A stretch of 52,140 bases of DNA. Origin: Gammaproteobacteria bacterium (GTDB lineage: Bacteria > Pseudomonadota > Gammaproteobacteria > Steroidobacterales > Steroidobacteraceae). The stretch spans positions 1 to 52,140 of the forward strand of contig VBMV01000064.1 in assembly GCA_005878835.1 (NCBI GenBank), written 5' to 3'. Shown here piece by piece: positions 30,112 through 39,371 of this stretch. Both the position numbers and the translations under genes were made by a program. Under the pieces are notes generated by a model. That model had not been told where the DNA came from, ran no database searches, and saw only the letters and a list, made by a program, of their open reading frames with translations. Position 1 is the stretch's first letter. Each line of letters opens with the position of its first letter.

Positions 30112-31496
30112 GGCACCGCCTCGAGCAGTCCGCGCGCGTCCGCGAGCGTTTGCGCCAGATAGGTCGTGAAGCGCGCGGCCATCGCGCCGTCGATCACACG
30201 ATGGTCGTACGACAGCGACAGCGGCAGCATCAGGCGCGGCACGAAGCCGCCGTCGCGATACAGCGGCTGCAGACTCGAGCGCGAGACGCCGAGAATCGCG
30301 ACCTCGGGCGCGTTGATGATGGGCGTGAAGGCCGTGCCGCCGATGCCGCCGAGGCTCGAGATCGTGAAACAGCCGCCCTGCATGTCCGCGGGCGCAAGTT
30401 TGCCGGCGCGCGCTTTCTGCGAGAGCGCGCCCAGGTGGCGAGCGAGCTCATAAACGTCCTTGCGGTCGGCGTCGCGCACCACCGGCACCACGAGCCCGCT
30501 GGGCGTATCGGCCGCGAAGCCCAGGTGCAGGTACTTGCGCACGATGAGGTTGGCGCCGTCGGCGGCGAGTGAGGAGTTGAAGCGCGGGAATTCCTGCAGC
30601 GCCTTCACGCAGGCGCGCATGATGAAAGCGAGCGGCGTGAGCTTGACGCCCGCCGCCTGCGCCTGGTCCTTGAGGCCGGCGCGCAGCTGTTCCAGCTCGG
30701 TGATATCCGCCACGTCGAACTGCGTGACGTGGGGAATGTTCACCCAGCTTCCCAGCAGACGCGGCCCGGAAATGCGCTGGATGCGCGACAGCGGCTCCAC
30801 CGCGGTGGGGCCGAACTGCGCAAAGTCGACCGCCGGAACCGCGGGCAGCGCCGGCCACACCGTGTCGGTGCCCCCACCACCGCCGCCGAGTGCGCCCTTG
30901 ACGAACGCCTTGACGTCATCGTGGGTGATGCGGTCCTTGAAACCGTGTCCGGTGACCCGGCCGAGATCCACGCCGAGCTCGCGCGCGAACTGGCGCACCG
31001 AAGGTCCCGCGTGGGCGCGCGAGAACCCGGGCTCGTCGATGGGCGCGAGATCGCTGCGATACGAGGTAGGAACACCCAGCAACGACCTCGGAGTCAGCTT
31101 GCCGCCGGGCGTCGCGGCCGGCGGCGGCGCTGCGGCCGTCGGCGGCGTCACGGGCGGGGCGGGCGGCGCGGGTTGGGCGGAGGCCTCCGGGCGCGGCGCC
31201 GGCGGCGCGGCGGCTGCCGCCGCGGCAGGCGCAGCGGTGTGCGACCCATCCGCCTTCACGGTGGCGAGCAGATCGCCGGTATTGACCTTGCCGCCCTTGC
31301 TCGCGTGAACCTTCTCGACGACTCCGCTCGCCGTCGAGGGCACGTCCATGGCGGCCTTGTCGGACTCGAGAGTGACGAGCGGCGTGTCGAGCGCGATGCT
31401 GTCCCCGGGCTTCACCAGCACGTCGATGACGGCGACGTCCTTGAAGTTGCCCAGGTCCGGCACGCGCACTTCCACGAGGCCGCCTGCCGCGTTCAT
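30108..31496 (-). CDS. aceF: Dihydrolipoamide acetyltransferase (PDH E2)
   Basis: A 462-residue E2 core of the pyruvate dehydrogenase complex that transfers acetyl to CoA. It has one lipoyl domain (residues 1-80, lipoyl lysine in ESDKAAMD), a Pro/Ala linker, a peripheral-subunit-binding domain (HAGPSVRQFARELGVDLGRV) and the catalytic domain ending with SLSYDHRVIDGA, where His and Asp are catalytic. The start is ATG 31496 (MNAAGGLVEVRVPDLGNF); an ORF extension to 32774 overlaps aceE in another frame and is spurious. aceE ends 14 bases upstream. Confidence 0.96.
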   Translation of the reverse strand: MNAAGGLVEVRVPDLGNFKDVAVIDVLVKPGDSIALDTPLVTLESDKAAMDVPSTASGVVEKVHASKGGKVNTGDLLATVKADGSHTAAPAAAAAAAPPAPRPEASAQPAPPAPPVTPPTAAAPPPAATPGGKLTPRSLLGVPTSYRSDLAPIDEPGFSRAHAGPSVRQFARELGVDLGRVTGHGFKDRITHDDVKAFVKGALGGGGGGTDTVWPALPAVPAVDFAQFGPTAVEPLSRIQRISGPRLLGSWVNIPHVTQFDVADITELEQLRAGLKDQAQAAGVKLTPLAFIMRACVKALQEFPRFNSSLAADGANLIVRKYLHLGFAADTPSGLVVPVVRDADRKDVYELARHLGALSQKARAGKLAPADMQGGCFTISSLGGIGGTAFTPIINAPEVAILGVSRSSLQPLYRDGGFVPRLMLPLSLSYDHRVIDGAMAARFTTYLAQTLADARGLLEAVP

Positions 31497-31510
31497 GCCG
31501 CGCGCCGACC

Positions 31511-34180
31511 TCAGGCTTTCCAGGGCACGGGCTTGGCCGGATCGACGCCGAGCGCCTCGATCGCACGGATGACGGTCGCCCGATCCACGCGCGCTTCGTC
31601 GGCGAGCGCCTTGAGGGCCGCCACGGCGATGTAGTTGCGATCGACCTCGAAGTGCCGGCGCAGCGCGGCGCGCGAATCCGAGCGGCCGAATCCGTCGGTG
31701 CCGAGCGTCACGTAGCGGCCGCCGACCCACTGACGGATCTGGTCCGGCACGGCGCGCAGGTAGTCGGTGGCCGCGACCACCGGACCCTCGCGATCCTGCA
31801 GCATCTGCCGCACGTACGGAACACGCGCGTCCTGCGCGGGGTGCAGCAGGTTCCAGCGTTCGCATTCCAGCGCCTCGCGGCGCAGCTCGTTGAAGCTCGT
31901 CACCGACAGTACATCCGCCGGTATGCCGTAGTCGTCTTCGAGGATCTTCGCCGCCGCCAGACACTCGCGCAGGATGGTGCCCGAACCCAGCAGCGTCGCG
32001 CGCACCTTGCCGCGCCCGCCGATCTGCAGCAGGTAGCCGCCGCTCAGGATCCCGGCCTCCACGCCCGGTGGCATGGCCGGCTGCGCGTAGTTCTCGTTCA
32101 TCAAGGTGATGTAGTAGAAGATGCCCTGCTGCTCGACGTACATGCGGCGCAGGCCGTCGTGAATGATGACGGCCAGCTCGTACGCGAATGCCGGATCGTA
32201 GGCGACGCAGTTCGGCACGGTACTCGCAACCAGCTGGCTGTGACCGTCCTGGTGCTGCAGGCCCTCCCCGGCGAGGGTGGTGCGCCCGGCGGTGGCACCG
32301 AGCAGGAAGCCGCGCGATTGCATGTCGCCGGCCGCCCAGATGAAGTCCCCGACACGCTGGAAGCCGAACATCGAGTAGAAGATGTAGAACGGCACCATGT
32401 TGATGCCGTGGTTGCTGTAGGCGGTGCCGGCGGCCATCCACGAGCACAGCGATCCCGCCTCGTTGATGCCCTCCTCGATCATCTGGCCCTTCTTGTCCTC
32501 GCGGTAGGACATGAGCGTCTCCGCGTCCTGCGGCGTGTACAGCTGGCCGACCGAGGAATAGATGCCGATCTGGCGGAACAGTCCCTCCATGCCGAAGGTG
32601 CGCGCTTCGTCCGGCACGATCGGCACGATGTTGCGACCGATGTTCTTGTCCTTGAGCAGGATGGTGAGCGCGCGCACGAACGCCATGGTGGTCGAGGTCT
32701 CGCGCTCGCCGGTCCCCTCGAGGAGCGAGGCGAACGCCTCGAGCGGGGGTATGACGAGGGCCGGTGCGCTGCACCGGCGGCTCGGCAGGTAGCCCCCGAG
32801 CGCGGCGCGGCGCTGGTGCAGGTAGCGCGCTTCCTCCGCCCCCGCGTCGGGCTTGCGGAACGGCAGACTCGCGAGGTCCTCATCGGAGACCGGGATGTTG
32901 AAGCGGTCGCGGAACGCGCGCAGGTCTTCCGTGGAGAGTTTCTTCTGCTGGTGCGCGACCATCTGGCCCTCACCGCCCTTGCCGAGGCCGAAGCCCTTGA
33001 CGGTCTTCGCGAGAATCACGGTCGGCTGTCCCTTGTGGCTCATCGCGGCGGCGTAGGCCGCATAGACCTTGCGCGGGTCGTGGCCGCCGCGATTCAGCCG
33101 CCAGATCTCCTCGTCGGACATGTTGGCGACCATCGCCTTGAGCTCGGGGTACTTGCCGAAGAAATGCTCGCGCGTGTAGGCCCCGCCCTTGGCCTTGAAG
33201 TTCTGGTACTCGCCGTCGACGCACTCCTCCATCACCCGGCGCAGCAGGCCCTGATGGTCGCGCGCCAGCAGCGGATCCCAGCGCGAGCCCCACAGCACCT
33301 TGATGACGTTCCAGCCGGCGCCGAGAAAGGCGGCCTCGAGCTCCTGGATGATCTTGCCGTTGCCGCGCACCGGGCCATCGAGGCGCTGCAGGTTGCAGTT
33401 GATGACGAAAATGAGGTTATCGAGTCCCTCGCGCACCGGCATGGTGAGTGCGCCCATCGACTCCGGCTCGTCCATCTCACCGTCGCCGAGGAAGGCCCAC
33501 ACCTTCCGATCCGAGGGCTTCACCAGCCCGCGATGCTCCAGGTAACGCGTGAAGCGTGCCTGGAAGATCGCCATCATGGGACCCAGGCCCATCGACACCG
33601 TCGGGAACTGCCAGAAATCGGGCATCAGCCACGGGTGCGGGTAGGATGACAGGCCCACGCCCGGGCCACCGGCTTCCTGGCGGAAGTGCCGCAGCCGCTG
33701 CTCGTCGAGGCGTCCTTCCAGAAACGCACGCGCGTAGATGCCGGGCGAGGAATGCCCCTGTATGAACACCATATCCCCCGGGTGCTGCTCGGAGGGTGCG
33801 CGCCAGACGTGGTTGAAACCCACCTCGTACAGAGTTGCCGAGGAGGCGTAGCTCGAGAGGTGCCCGCCGTACTCGGAGGACTTCTTATTCGCCTGCAGCA
33901 CCATCGCCAGCGCGTTCCAGCGTATGTAGGCCTCGATACGCCGCTCGAGCGCGCGGTTGCCCGGATACTCCGGCTCACGCCCGGTGGGAATGCTGTTGAC
34001 GTAGGCGGTGTTGGGCTTGAACGGCAGGTAGGCGCCGCTGCGGCGCGTGTAGTCGATCAGCCGTTCGAGCAGGAAGTGCGCGCGCTCCGGGCCGTGAATC
34101 TTGAGCACCGAATCGATCGATTCGAGCCATTCCCGCGTCTCGACGGGATCGAGGTCTTCCAGCTTCGGCGGTTCGGTCAT
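31511..34180 (-). CDS. aceE: Pyruvate dehydrogenase E1 component (homodimeric)
   Basis: An 889-residue thiamine-diphosphate enzyme that decarboxylates pyruvate and acetylates the lipoyl arm. The start is ATG 34180 ([20 protein letters not shown]), matching the family; an upstream in-frame extension to 34267 does not. The ThDP/Mg binding motif [14 protein letters not shown] ends with the usual asparagine in [16 protein letters not shown]. Conserved histidines include GHSSPG. It is the first gene of the complex, divergent from pyrC with a 125-base shared region in which I found no convincing regulator site. Confidence 0.97.
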   Translation of the reverse strand: MTEPPKLEDLDPVETREWLESIDSVLKIHGPERAHFLLERLIDYTRRSGAYLPFKPNTAYVNSIPTGREPEYPGNRALERRIEAYIRWNALAMVLQANKKSSEYGGHLSSYASSATLYEVGFNHVWRAPSEQHPGDMVFIQGHSSPGIYARAFLEGRLDEQRLRHFRQEAGGPGVGLSSYPHPWLMPDFWQFPTVSMGLGPMMAIFQARFTRYLEHRGLVKPSDRKVWAFLGDGEMDEPESMGALTMPVREGLDNLIFVINCNLQRLDGPVRGNGKIIQELEAAFLGAGWNVIKVLWGSRWDPLLARDHQGLLRRVMEECVDGEYQNFKAKGGAYTREHFFGKYPELKAMVANMSDEEIWRLNRGGHDPRKVYAAYAAAMSHKGQPTVILAKTVKGFGLGKGGEGQMVAHQQKKLSTEDLRAFRDRFNIPVSDEDLASLPFRKPDAGAEEARYLHQRRAALGGYLPSRRCSAPALVIPPLEAFASLLEGTGERETSTTMAFVRALTILLKDKNIGRNIVPIVPDEARTFGMEGLFRQIGIYSSVGQLYTPQDAETLMSYREDKKGQMIEEGINEAGSLCSWMAAGTAYSNHGINMVPFYIFYSMFGFQRVGDFIWAAGDMQSRGFLLGATAGRTTLAGEGLQHQDGHSQLVASTVPNCVAYDPAFAYELAVIIHDGLRRMYVEQQGIFYYITLMNENYAQPAMPPGVEAGILSGGYLLQIGGRGKVRATLLGSGTILRECLAAAKILEDDYGIPADVLSVTSFNELRREALECERWNLLHPAQDARVPYVRQMLQDREGPVVAATDYLRAVPDQIRQWVGGRYVTLGTDGFGRSDSRAALRRHFEVDRNYIAVAALKALADEARVDRATVIRAIEALGVDPAKPVPWKA

Positions 34181-34305
34181 GCGATCAGTCGCGGGCGTCG
34201 CCGCGCGCGTGTTGCGCCGGCTCGCGATAGAATGAGTAATGATGGCGAGCAGCGACAGGTAAAGCAAGTGACTGCCAGGGCTCCCGGCGCTCGCGGCGGG
34301 CGGGT

Positions 34306-35355
34306 ATGAGCACGCTCGTCATGCGCCGCCCGGACGACTGGCATCTGCACCTGCGCGATGGCGCAGCCCTGCACGCCGTGCTGCCGTTCACCGCGGCGCG
34401 CTTCGCGCGTGCCCTGGTGATGCCGAACCTGACACCTCCACTGACCACTACCGAAGCTGCGCTTGCCTACCGCCGCCGCATCCAGGCGGCGCTGCCGAGC
34501 GGGGTGAAGTTCGAACCGCTGATGACGCTGTATCTGACCGACACCACGCCTGCGGCCGAGGTGGAACGGGCCCGGGCGAGCGGCTGCGTGCTGGGCTGCA
34601 AGCTCTATCCGGCCGGCGCCACCACGCATGCGGAGGCGGGAGTCACCGACGTGCGGCGCATCGACGCGGTGCTCGCACGCATGGCCGAGCTCGGCATGGT
34701 GCTGCAGGTGCACGGCGAGGTCACCGACCCCGCGGTCGATGTGTTCGAGCGGGAAGCGTCCTTCATCGATGCGGTGCTCGCGCCGCTCACCGAACGCCAC
34801 CGCCAGTTGCGCATCGTGTTCGAGCACATCACCACCCGCGCAGCGGTGGACTTCGTCCTCTCGGGCAGAAGCGGGATCGCGGCGACCGTCACGGCGCAGC
34901 ACCTGTTGATGAACCGCAACGCACTGTTCGCCGGCGGCCTGCGTCCGCACCACTACTGCCTGCCGCCGCTCAAGGCGGAAGCTCACCGCGCGGCGCTGCT
35001 CAGCGCCGTGGCGGGCGGCAGCCCGCGGCTGTTTCTCGGCACCGACAGCGCGCCGCACGCGCGCCACGCCAAGGAAGCCCCGCGCGGCTGCGCCGGCATC
35101 TTCTCCGCGCACGCCGGCATCGAGCTGTACGCGGAGGCCTTCGAGTCGGCCGGCGCGCTCGAGCGCCTCGAGGCCTTCGCCTCCTGCCACGGTGCCGACT
35201 TCTACGGCTTGCCGCGCAACAGCGCAACCCTCACCCTGGTGAAGGAGCCGTGGCAAGTGCCCGAGAGTTATCCGTTCGGCGCCGATGAGCTCGTGCCGCT
35301 GCGCGCCGGGGAGCGCATCGCCTGGCGCCTCGCGCGCCCGAGCGCCGCCCCATGA
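34306..35355 (+). CDS. pyrC: Dihydroorotase (class II)
   Basis: A 349-residue zinc enzyme of pyrimidine synthesis that cyclises carbamoyl-aspartate. Metal ligands: WHLHLRDG near residue 12, the carboxylated lysine in [24 protein letters not shown], and Asp in [14 protein letters not shown]. The length is normal for the monofunctional class II type. The last codons overlap the start of rnt by four bases, so the two are translationally coupled. Confidence 0.97.
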   Translation: MSTLVMRRPDDWHLHLRDGAALHAVLPFTAARFARALVMPNLTPPLTTTEAALAYRRRIQAALPSGVKFEPLMTLYLTDTTPAAEVERARASGCVLGCKLYPAGATTHAEAGVTDVRRIDAVLARMAELGMVLQVHGEVTDPAVDVFEREASFIDAVLAPLTERHRQLRIVFEHITTRAAVDFVLSGRSGIAATVTAQHLLMNRNALFAGGLRPHHYCLPPLKAEAHRAALLSAVAGGSPRLFLGTDSAPHARHAKEAPRGCAGIFSAHAGIELYAEAFESAGALERLEAFASCHGADFYGLPRNSATLTLVKEPWQVPESYPFGADELVPLRAGERIAWRLARPSAAP

Positions 35356-36107
35356 GCGAGCCACGCGAGGATACTGCGCCGCCCTCTGCGGCCGCGGCGC
35401 TCATGGCGCGGCGCTTCCGCGGCTACCTGCCGGTGGCCATCGACGTGGAGACCGGCGGCTTTCACCCGGCGACCGATGCGCTGCTCGAGATCGCGGCGGT
35501 GCTCATCGACATGGACAGCGACGGCGCCCTGAAACGCGGCGCCACCCATAACTTCCACGTCCAGCCCTTCGCAGGCGGGCGGCTGGATCCCACCTCGCTC
35601 TCGATCACGGGCATCGATCCCTTTCACCCGCTGCGTCCGGCGCTGCCGGAGCGCGATGCCCTGCAGAGAGTCTTCCGCGAGATCCGTCACGCGCTGCGTG
35701 CCTACGGCTGCCGCCGCGCGATCCTGGTCGGCCACAACGCCGCGTTCGACCTGAGCTTCCTGAACGCCGCAGTCGCGCGCGCGCAGGTCAAGCGCAATCC
35801 GTTTCATCCGTTCTCGTGCTTCGACACCGCCACCCTCGCCGGTGCGGCGCTCGGACAGACGGTGCTCGCCAAAGCGGTGACCGTCGCGGGGCTCGAGTGG
35901 GACCCGGGCAGTGCCCACAACGCCCGCTACGACGCGCAGCGCAGCGCCGAGCTCTTCTGCCTGGTGTGCAACCGCCTGCGCGACAGCCACCAGGCCGCCG
36001 AGGAGCGGGCGCGCGAGCTGGGCTGGTTGAGTGTCGCCGCCGGGCCGGCCGCCGAGGAGCCCGGCGCCGACGAGCCGCCGCTGGAGGCGGAGTTTCCGCC
36101 GCAGTAG
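35352..36107 (+). CDS. rnt: Ribonuclease T
   Basis: A 251-residue DEDD exonuclease that trims the 3' ends of tRNA and other stable RNAs. Exo I is [10 protein letters not shown], Exo II is [18 protein letters not shown] and Exo III is [14 protein letters not shown], giving the DEDDh set. An N-terminal extension and a C-terminal acidic/Pro-rich tail of about 25 residues make it slightly longer than the enterobacterial enzyme. pyrC-rnt is a common gene pair in gammaproteobacteria. It converges with grxD, 30 bases away. Confidence 0.96.
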   Translation: MSEPREDTAPPSAAAALMARRFRGYLPVAIDVETGGFHPATDALLEIAAVLIDMDSDGALKRGATHNFHVQPFAGGRLDPTSLSITGIDPFHPLRPALPERDALQRVFREIRHALRAYGCRRAILVGHNAAFDLSFLNAAVARAQVKRNPFHPFSCFDTATLAGAALGQTVLAKAVTVAGLEWDPGSAHNARYDAQRSAELFCLVCNRLRDSHQAAEERARELGWLSVAAGPAAEEPGADEPPLEAEFPPQ

Positions 36108-36137
36108 CGCCAGGTTGTCGGGCGCTCGCGGCTGGCT

Positions 36138-36473
36138 TCAGAGCGCTGGCACCGGGCCGAGCGCGCCGGCCTCGGCCAGGAGCTTCTTCAGCTCGCCGCT
36201 CTTGTACATCTGCAGCGCGATGTCACAGCCGCCGATCAGCTCTCCCTTGACGTACAGCTGCGGGTAGGTGGGCCAGTTGGAGAAGCGCTTGAGCGCCTCG
36301 CGAATCTCCGGCTCCTCAAAAATATTGACGTGCTTGAACTCGGCGCCCACGGCGCGCAGCGCGGCCACCGTCTGCGCGGAAAACCCGCACTGCGGAAAGT
36401 CCGGCGTACCCTTCATGAACAGCACCACGGGGCTCGAGCCGAGCTCGGTCTTGATCCGTTCCACGACATCCAT
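36138..36473 (-). CDS. grxD: Monothiol glutaredoxin (CGFS type)
   Basis: A 111-residue Grx4-type protein that carries a glutathione-ligated 2Fe-2S cluster. The active site is PQCGFSAQTVAAL, with WPTYPQLYVKGELIGGCDI holding the glutathione-binding Thr-Tyr-Pro and Gly-Gly-Cys-Asp. The length is typical. It follows a DUF1289 gene by 7 bases, so the two are likely cotranscribed. The CGFS class usually works in Fe-S delivery and iron sensing rather than dithiol reduction. Confidence 0.97.
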   Translation of the reverse strand: MDVVERIKTELGSSPVVLFMKGTPDFPQCGFSAQTVAALRAVGAEFKHVNIFEEPEIREALKRFSNWPTYPQLYVKGELIGGCDIALQMYKSGELKKLLAEAGALGPVPAL

Positions 36474-36480
36474 CTGTACA

Positions 36481-36669
36481 TTACCTCTTCAGTTTGCGCC
36501 GCTCGGCAAGCTCGGCCAGCAGACGCCATTGCTCAGCCCCGCTCATGGACGGCCAGCGTCCGATCTCCTCGCCCGTGCGCAGACAGCCGACGCACCAGCC
36601 CCGCGCATCCAGCGCGCAGACGTTGATGCACGGCGATGGCGGGCGTTCCTCGGACTCCGCGGCTTCCAA
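36481..36669 (-). CDS. DUF1289 family cysteine-rich protein
   Basis: A 62-residue protein with the DUF1289 cysteine pattern PSPCINVCALDARGWCVGCLRT, which suggests a small Fe-S or zinc cluster, followed by GRWPSMSGAEQWRLLAEL. The family is widespread in proteobacteria and often beside glutaredoxin or thioredoxin genes, as here, but its function is not established. It is divergent from the PuuD-like gene, with a promoter for that gene directly upstream. Confidence 0.9.
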   Translation of the reverse strand: MEAAESEERPPSPCINVCALDARGWCVGCLRTGEEIGRWPSMSGAEQWRLLAELAERRKLKR

Positions 36670-36673
36670 TGCG

Positions 36674-36702
36674 TTGAATTATGGGGGTGCCTCGCCTATT
36701 CT
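36674..36702 (+). promoter_or_regulatory. Sigma-70-type promoter for the PuuD-like gene
   Basis: TTGAAT at 36674-36679 and TATTCT at 36697-36702 are separated by exactly 17 bases. Transcription would start near 36709, giving a leader of about 50 bases to the ATG at 36760, which has a GGAG ribosome site. Confidence 0.6.
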
Positions 36703-36759
36703 TCAAACGCCCCAGGATTCCTCAGTCCAAGCATAAACAATAACTTGGAGATTTAAGCC

Positions 36760-37374
36760 ATGAATCCCCTGAACAACCACCGCCAGTCGCTGGTTCTCGG
36801 CATCGTCCTCGCGCTGGTGCTGGCGCTGTTGATCGGTGGCGGTCATTTCTATGAGCTCGGGTTGGCGCGCTGGTTTCACATCGTCGCGGGCGTGTTCTGG
36901 ATCGGACTGCTGTACTACTTCAATGTCGCGCAGACGCCGGCCATGGCGGACGCCGCGGCCGACAAGGGTGGTCCGGGCGGCGCGGGCATCAGCAAGTACG
37001 TCGCCCCCCGGGCGTTGTTCTGGTTCCGCTGGGGTGCGGTGGCGACCTGGCTGGGCGGCGCCTGGCTGCTCGGCCGGGCGGGGAACTTCATCGGCGCCTT
37101 CACGCTGGGCGCGATCCCGGGTGCTTCGCCGCACGAGTACTTGCTGACCATCGGCATCGGGGCTTGGCTCGGCACCATCATGCTGTTCAACGTCTGGGTG
37201 CTGATCTGGCCGAACCAGAAGAAGATCCTCGGCATGGTGGCCGCAACGGATGAGCAGAAAGCGCAGGCGCGCAAAGTGGCCGGCATGGCCTCGCGCGTGA
37301 ACTTCGTGCTGTCGATCCCCATGCTCATGTGCATGGCCGGGGCGACCCACGGACTGCCGTTCATCGGTCACTAG
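36760..37374 (+). CDS. PuuD-like integral membrane protein (N-terminal domain only)
   Basis: A 204-residue membrane protein with about four to five hydrophobic segments, including LVLGIVLALVLALLIGG and a conserved RWFHIVAGVFWIGLLYYFN stretch. It matches the membrane domain of the urate-hydroxylase (PuuD) family, but the C-terminal cytochrome c part of full PuuD is absent. The His and Trp residues in the second segment resemble heme or quinone-binding sites of the family, but I cannot show function. An upstream promoter and a GGAG ribosome site support it. nadC follows after 15 bases. Confidence 0.85.
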   Translation: MNPLNNHRQSLVLGIVLALVLALLIGGGHFYELGLARWFHIVAGVFWIGLLYYFNVAQTPAMADAAADKGGPGGAGISKYVAPRALFWFRWGAVATWLGGAWLLGRAGNFIGAFTLGAIPGASPHEYLLTIGIGAWLGTIMLFNVWVLIWPNQKKILGMVAATDEQKAQARKVAGMASRVNFVLSIPMLMCMAGATHGLPFIGH

Positions 37375-37389
37375 CGTCGCAGGACCGCG

Positions 37390-38241
37390 GTGCCCGAGCT
37401 GCCCGCCGATCTCGGTGCCCAGGTCGACGCGGCGCTGCGCGAGGACATCGGCAGCGGCGACGTGAGCGCCGCCCTCGTGCCCGCCGGCCAGCGCGTGCGC
37501 GGCAGCATCGTCACGCGCGAGGCGGCGATCCTGTGCGGGCGCGCGTGGGCAGACGAGACCTTCCGGCGCCTGGACCCGCAGGTGCGTCTCGGCTGGCATG
37601 CCGCCGACGGCGCGCGCCTCGCCGCCGACCAGGTGATCTTCGAGATCGAGGGCCCGGCGCGTGCGGTGCTCACCGGCGAGCGCACCGCGCTCAACTTCCT
37701 GCAGCTGCTGTCGGGGACCGCGACCGCCACGCGCCGCCTGGTGGACGCGGTCGCGGGCACCCCCTGCCGCATCCTCGACACCCGCAAGACCCTGCCCGGA
37801 CTGCGCACGGCTCAGAAGTACGCCGTGCGCTGCGGCGGCGGCGACAATCACCGCATGGGGCTGTACGACCGGGTGCTCATCAAGGAAAACCACATCGCCG
37901 CGGCCGGCTCGCTCACGGGTGCGATCGAGGCTGCGCGACGCAGCGCTCCGGAGCTCACCGTGGAGGTCGAAGTCGAATCCTCGGCCGAGCTCCAGGAGGC
38001 GCTCGACGCGAAGCCCGACATCATCATGCTGGATGACTTCAGCCTGGCCGCTCTGCAGGCCGCGGTGAAGCTCAACCAGGCGCGCGGCCGGCCGGTGAAA
38101 CTCGAGGCCTCGGGCAGTGTCTCGCTGGAGACGGTGCGCGCGATCGCCGCCACCGGCGTGGACTATATTTCGGTAGGCGCGCTCACCAAGCACGTGCGCG
38201 CGGTCGATCTGTCGATGCGGCTGGAGTTCACCGGTGGCTGA
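37390..38241 (+). CDS. nadC: Nicotinate-nucleotide pyrophosphorylase (QPRTase)
   Basis: A 283-residue enzyme converting quinolinate and PRPP to nicotinate mononucleotide in de novo NAD synthesis. The start is GTG 37390 (MPELPADLGAQVDAALREDI). RTALNFLQLLSGTATAT, the active-site CRILDTRKTLPGLRTAQKYA, GGGDNHRMGLYDRVLIKENH and EVEVESSAELQEALDA are the family segments. It follows the PuuD-like gene closely and may share its promoter. Confidence 0.97.
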   Translation: MPELPADLGAQVDAALREDIGSGDVSAALVPAGQRVRGSIVTREAAILCGRAWADETFRRLDPQVRLGWHAADGARLAADQVIFEIEGPARAVLTGERTALNFLQLLSGTATATRRLVDAVAGTPCRILDTRKTLPGLRTAQKYAVRCGGGDNHRMGLYDRVLIKENHIAAAGSLTGAIEAARRSAPELTVEVEVESSAELQEALDAKPDIIMLDDFSLAALQAAVKLNQARGRPVKLEASGSVSLETVRAIAATGVDYISVGALTKHVRAVDLSMRLEFTGG

Positions 38242-38307
38242 AGCGCGCATGCGGTGCAACGGCAACCCGGGCAAACGCACGCCGCGGATCAATTTGCGGT
38301 GATCGAG

Positions 38308-38772
38308 ATGAGACCGGTGTTCGCTCTCGCAGCGGCCGCGCTGCTGGCTCTGGCCGGATGCGATCCGATGCCGCGGGCCGAGAAAAAAGCCAAGGAATAC
38401 TGCGCGAAGCAAGGCAAGGAGGCGATGGTCATCGAGCGCGAACACACCGGCAACCCGCTCATCTATCAGTACGCAACCGTGAAGGCGGCCTGCTTCGACC
38501 CGAGTCGCGTAGTGCACACCGCTAATGCCTTCGGCGTCGAACTGCTCGCCGAAATCGACGTCAAAGGTGCGACGGTACTGAGGATTACGCCTGGCTCGAT
38601 TGGCGACAAGGCCGGCATCAAGTACAAGGACGTTATCTATGAATACGATGGCCGCGTCATCGGTACGGTAGACGCCCTGCGAGCGGCGGTCGCCGACACA
38701 CCCACCGGCTCGAGGGTCTCGATCAAGCTTCATCGCGACGAGAAAGAGGTCGCGATCAGTGCGCAGTTTTGA
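38308..38772 (+). CDS. PDZ-domain lipoprotein
   Basis: A 154-residue lipoprotein: a hydrophobic signal ends in the lipobox LALAGC with Cys18 as the acylated residue (ATG 38308; an earlier in-frame start at 38254 is upstream of the signal). A small domain with two further cysteines (YCAKQGK and VKAACFD) is followed by a PDZ domain at about residues 75-150 (ATVLRITPGSIGDKAGIKYK). No protease domain is present, so it likely binds a peptide or membrane partner. Its 3' end almost touches the DUF3455 gene. Confidence 0.85.
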   Translation: MRPVFALAAAALLALAGCDPMPRAEKKAKEYCAKQGKEAMVIEREHTGNPLIYQYATVKAACFDPSRVVHTANAFGVELLAEIDVKGATVLRITPGSIGDKAGIKYKDVIYEYDGRVIGTVDALRAAVADTPTGSRVSIKLHRDEKEVAISAQF

Positions 38773-38785
38773 GGAGGAGCAAGCC

Positions 38786-39337
38786 TTGATCACGCGACTG
38801 TCTTGGCTGCGGGCGGCGGCGCCAGCGACGCTCATGGGAGTTGCTGCGCTGGCACACGCCGAGGCCCTCGCTCCGCCCGAGGTTCCGGAGGTGATCAAAG
38901 CCCTGGCCGGCGAGAGTGTCGTGTTGCGAGCGCACGCGACCGGCGTACAGGTCTACGTCTGCGGGCGGGGCACCGATGGCAAATCGGAGTGGACCCTCAA
39001 GGCCCCCGATGCCGAGCTGCGCGATGACCAAGGAGCCCTCATCGGCCATCACTCGGCCGGTCCCTCCTGGCGGCACAACGATGGGAGCGAAGTCACCGGC
39101 AAGGCCGTGGCGCGCAGCAACTCACCGGACGCGGACTCCATCCCGTGGCTGCTGGTGAGCGCCACCGCTCATGCCGGCCGCGGCGTACTCGCCCGTGTCA
39201 CGAGCATTCAGCGAATCAATACCGTGGGTGGACAGCCGCCGCCCGCCAAGACCTGCGACCCCGCAAGGCAGAAGGGCAAGGAGGCCAGGGTCCCTTACCG
39301 GGCCGACTACTATTTCTACGCAGCCGCGAGTCACTGA
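38786..39337 (+). CDS. DUF3455 family exported protein
   Basis: About 183 residues. I choose TTG 38786 because a GGAGGAG ribosome site (38773-38779) is correctly spaced; the in-frame GTG at 38759 has no site and overlaps the lipoprotein gene. A Sec signal follows (LSWLRAAAPATLMGVAALAHA). The body matches DUF3455 (LRAHATGVQVYVCGRGTDGK, SWRHNDGSEVTGKAVA). This family has no known biochemical role. It converges with the GGDEF-EAL gene, 34 bases away. Confidence 0.88.
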   Translation: MITRLSWLRAAAPATLMGVAALAHAEALAPPEVPEVIKALAGESVVLRAHATGVQVYVCGRGTDGKSEWTLKAPDAELRDDQGALIGHHSAGPSWRHNDGSEVTGKAVARSNSPDADSIPWLLVSATAHAGRGVLARVTSIQRINTVGGQPPPAKTCDPARQKGKEARVPYRADYYFYAAASH

Positions 39338-39371
39338 ACAGCCGGGTGGCTTGCGGTGGACGCTGCGCGCT

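Noticed and set aside
31497..32774. Long N-terminal extension of aceF
   Set aside because: It overlaps aceE in another frame and has no homology; the lipoyl domain starts at 31496.
34181..34305. Possible shared promoter of aceE and pyrC
   Set aside because: Several AT-rich hexamers occur, but no pair has good spacing and match, so I make no call.
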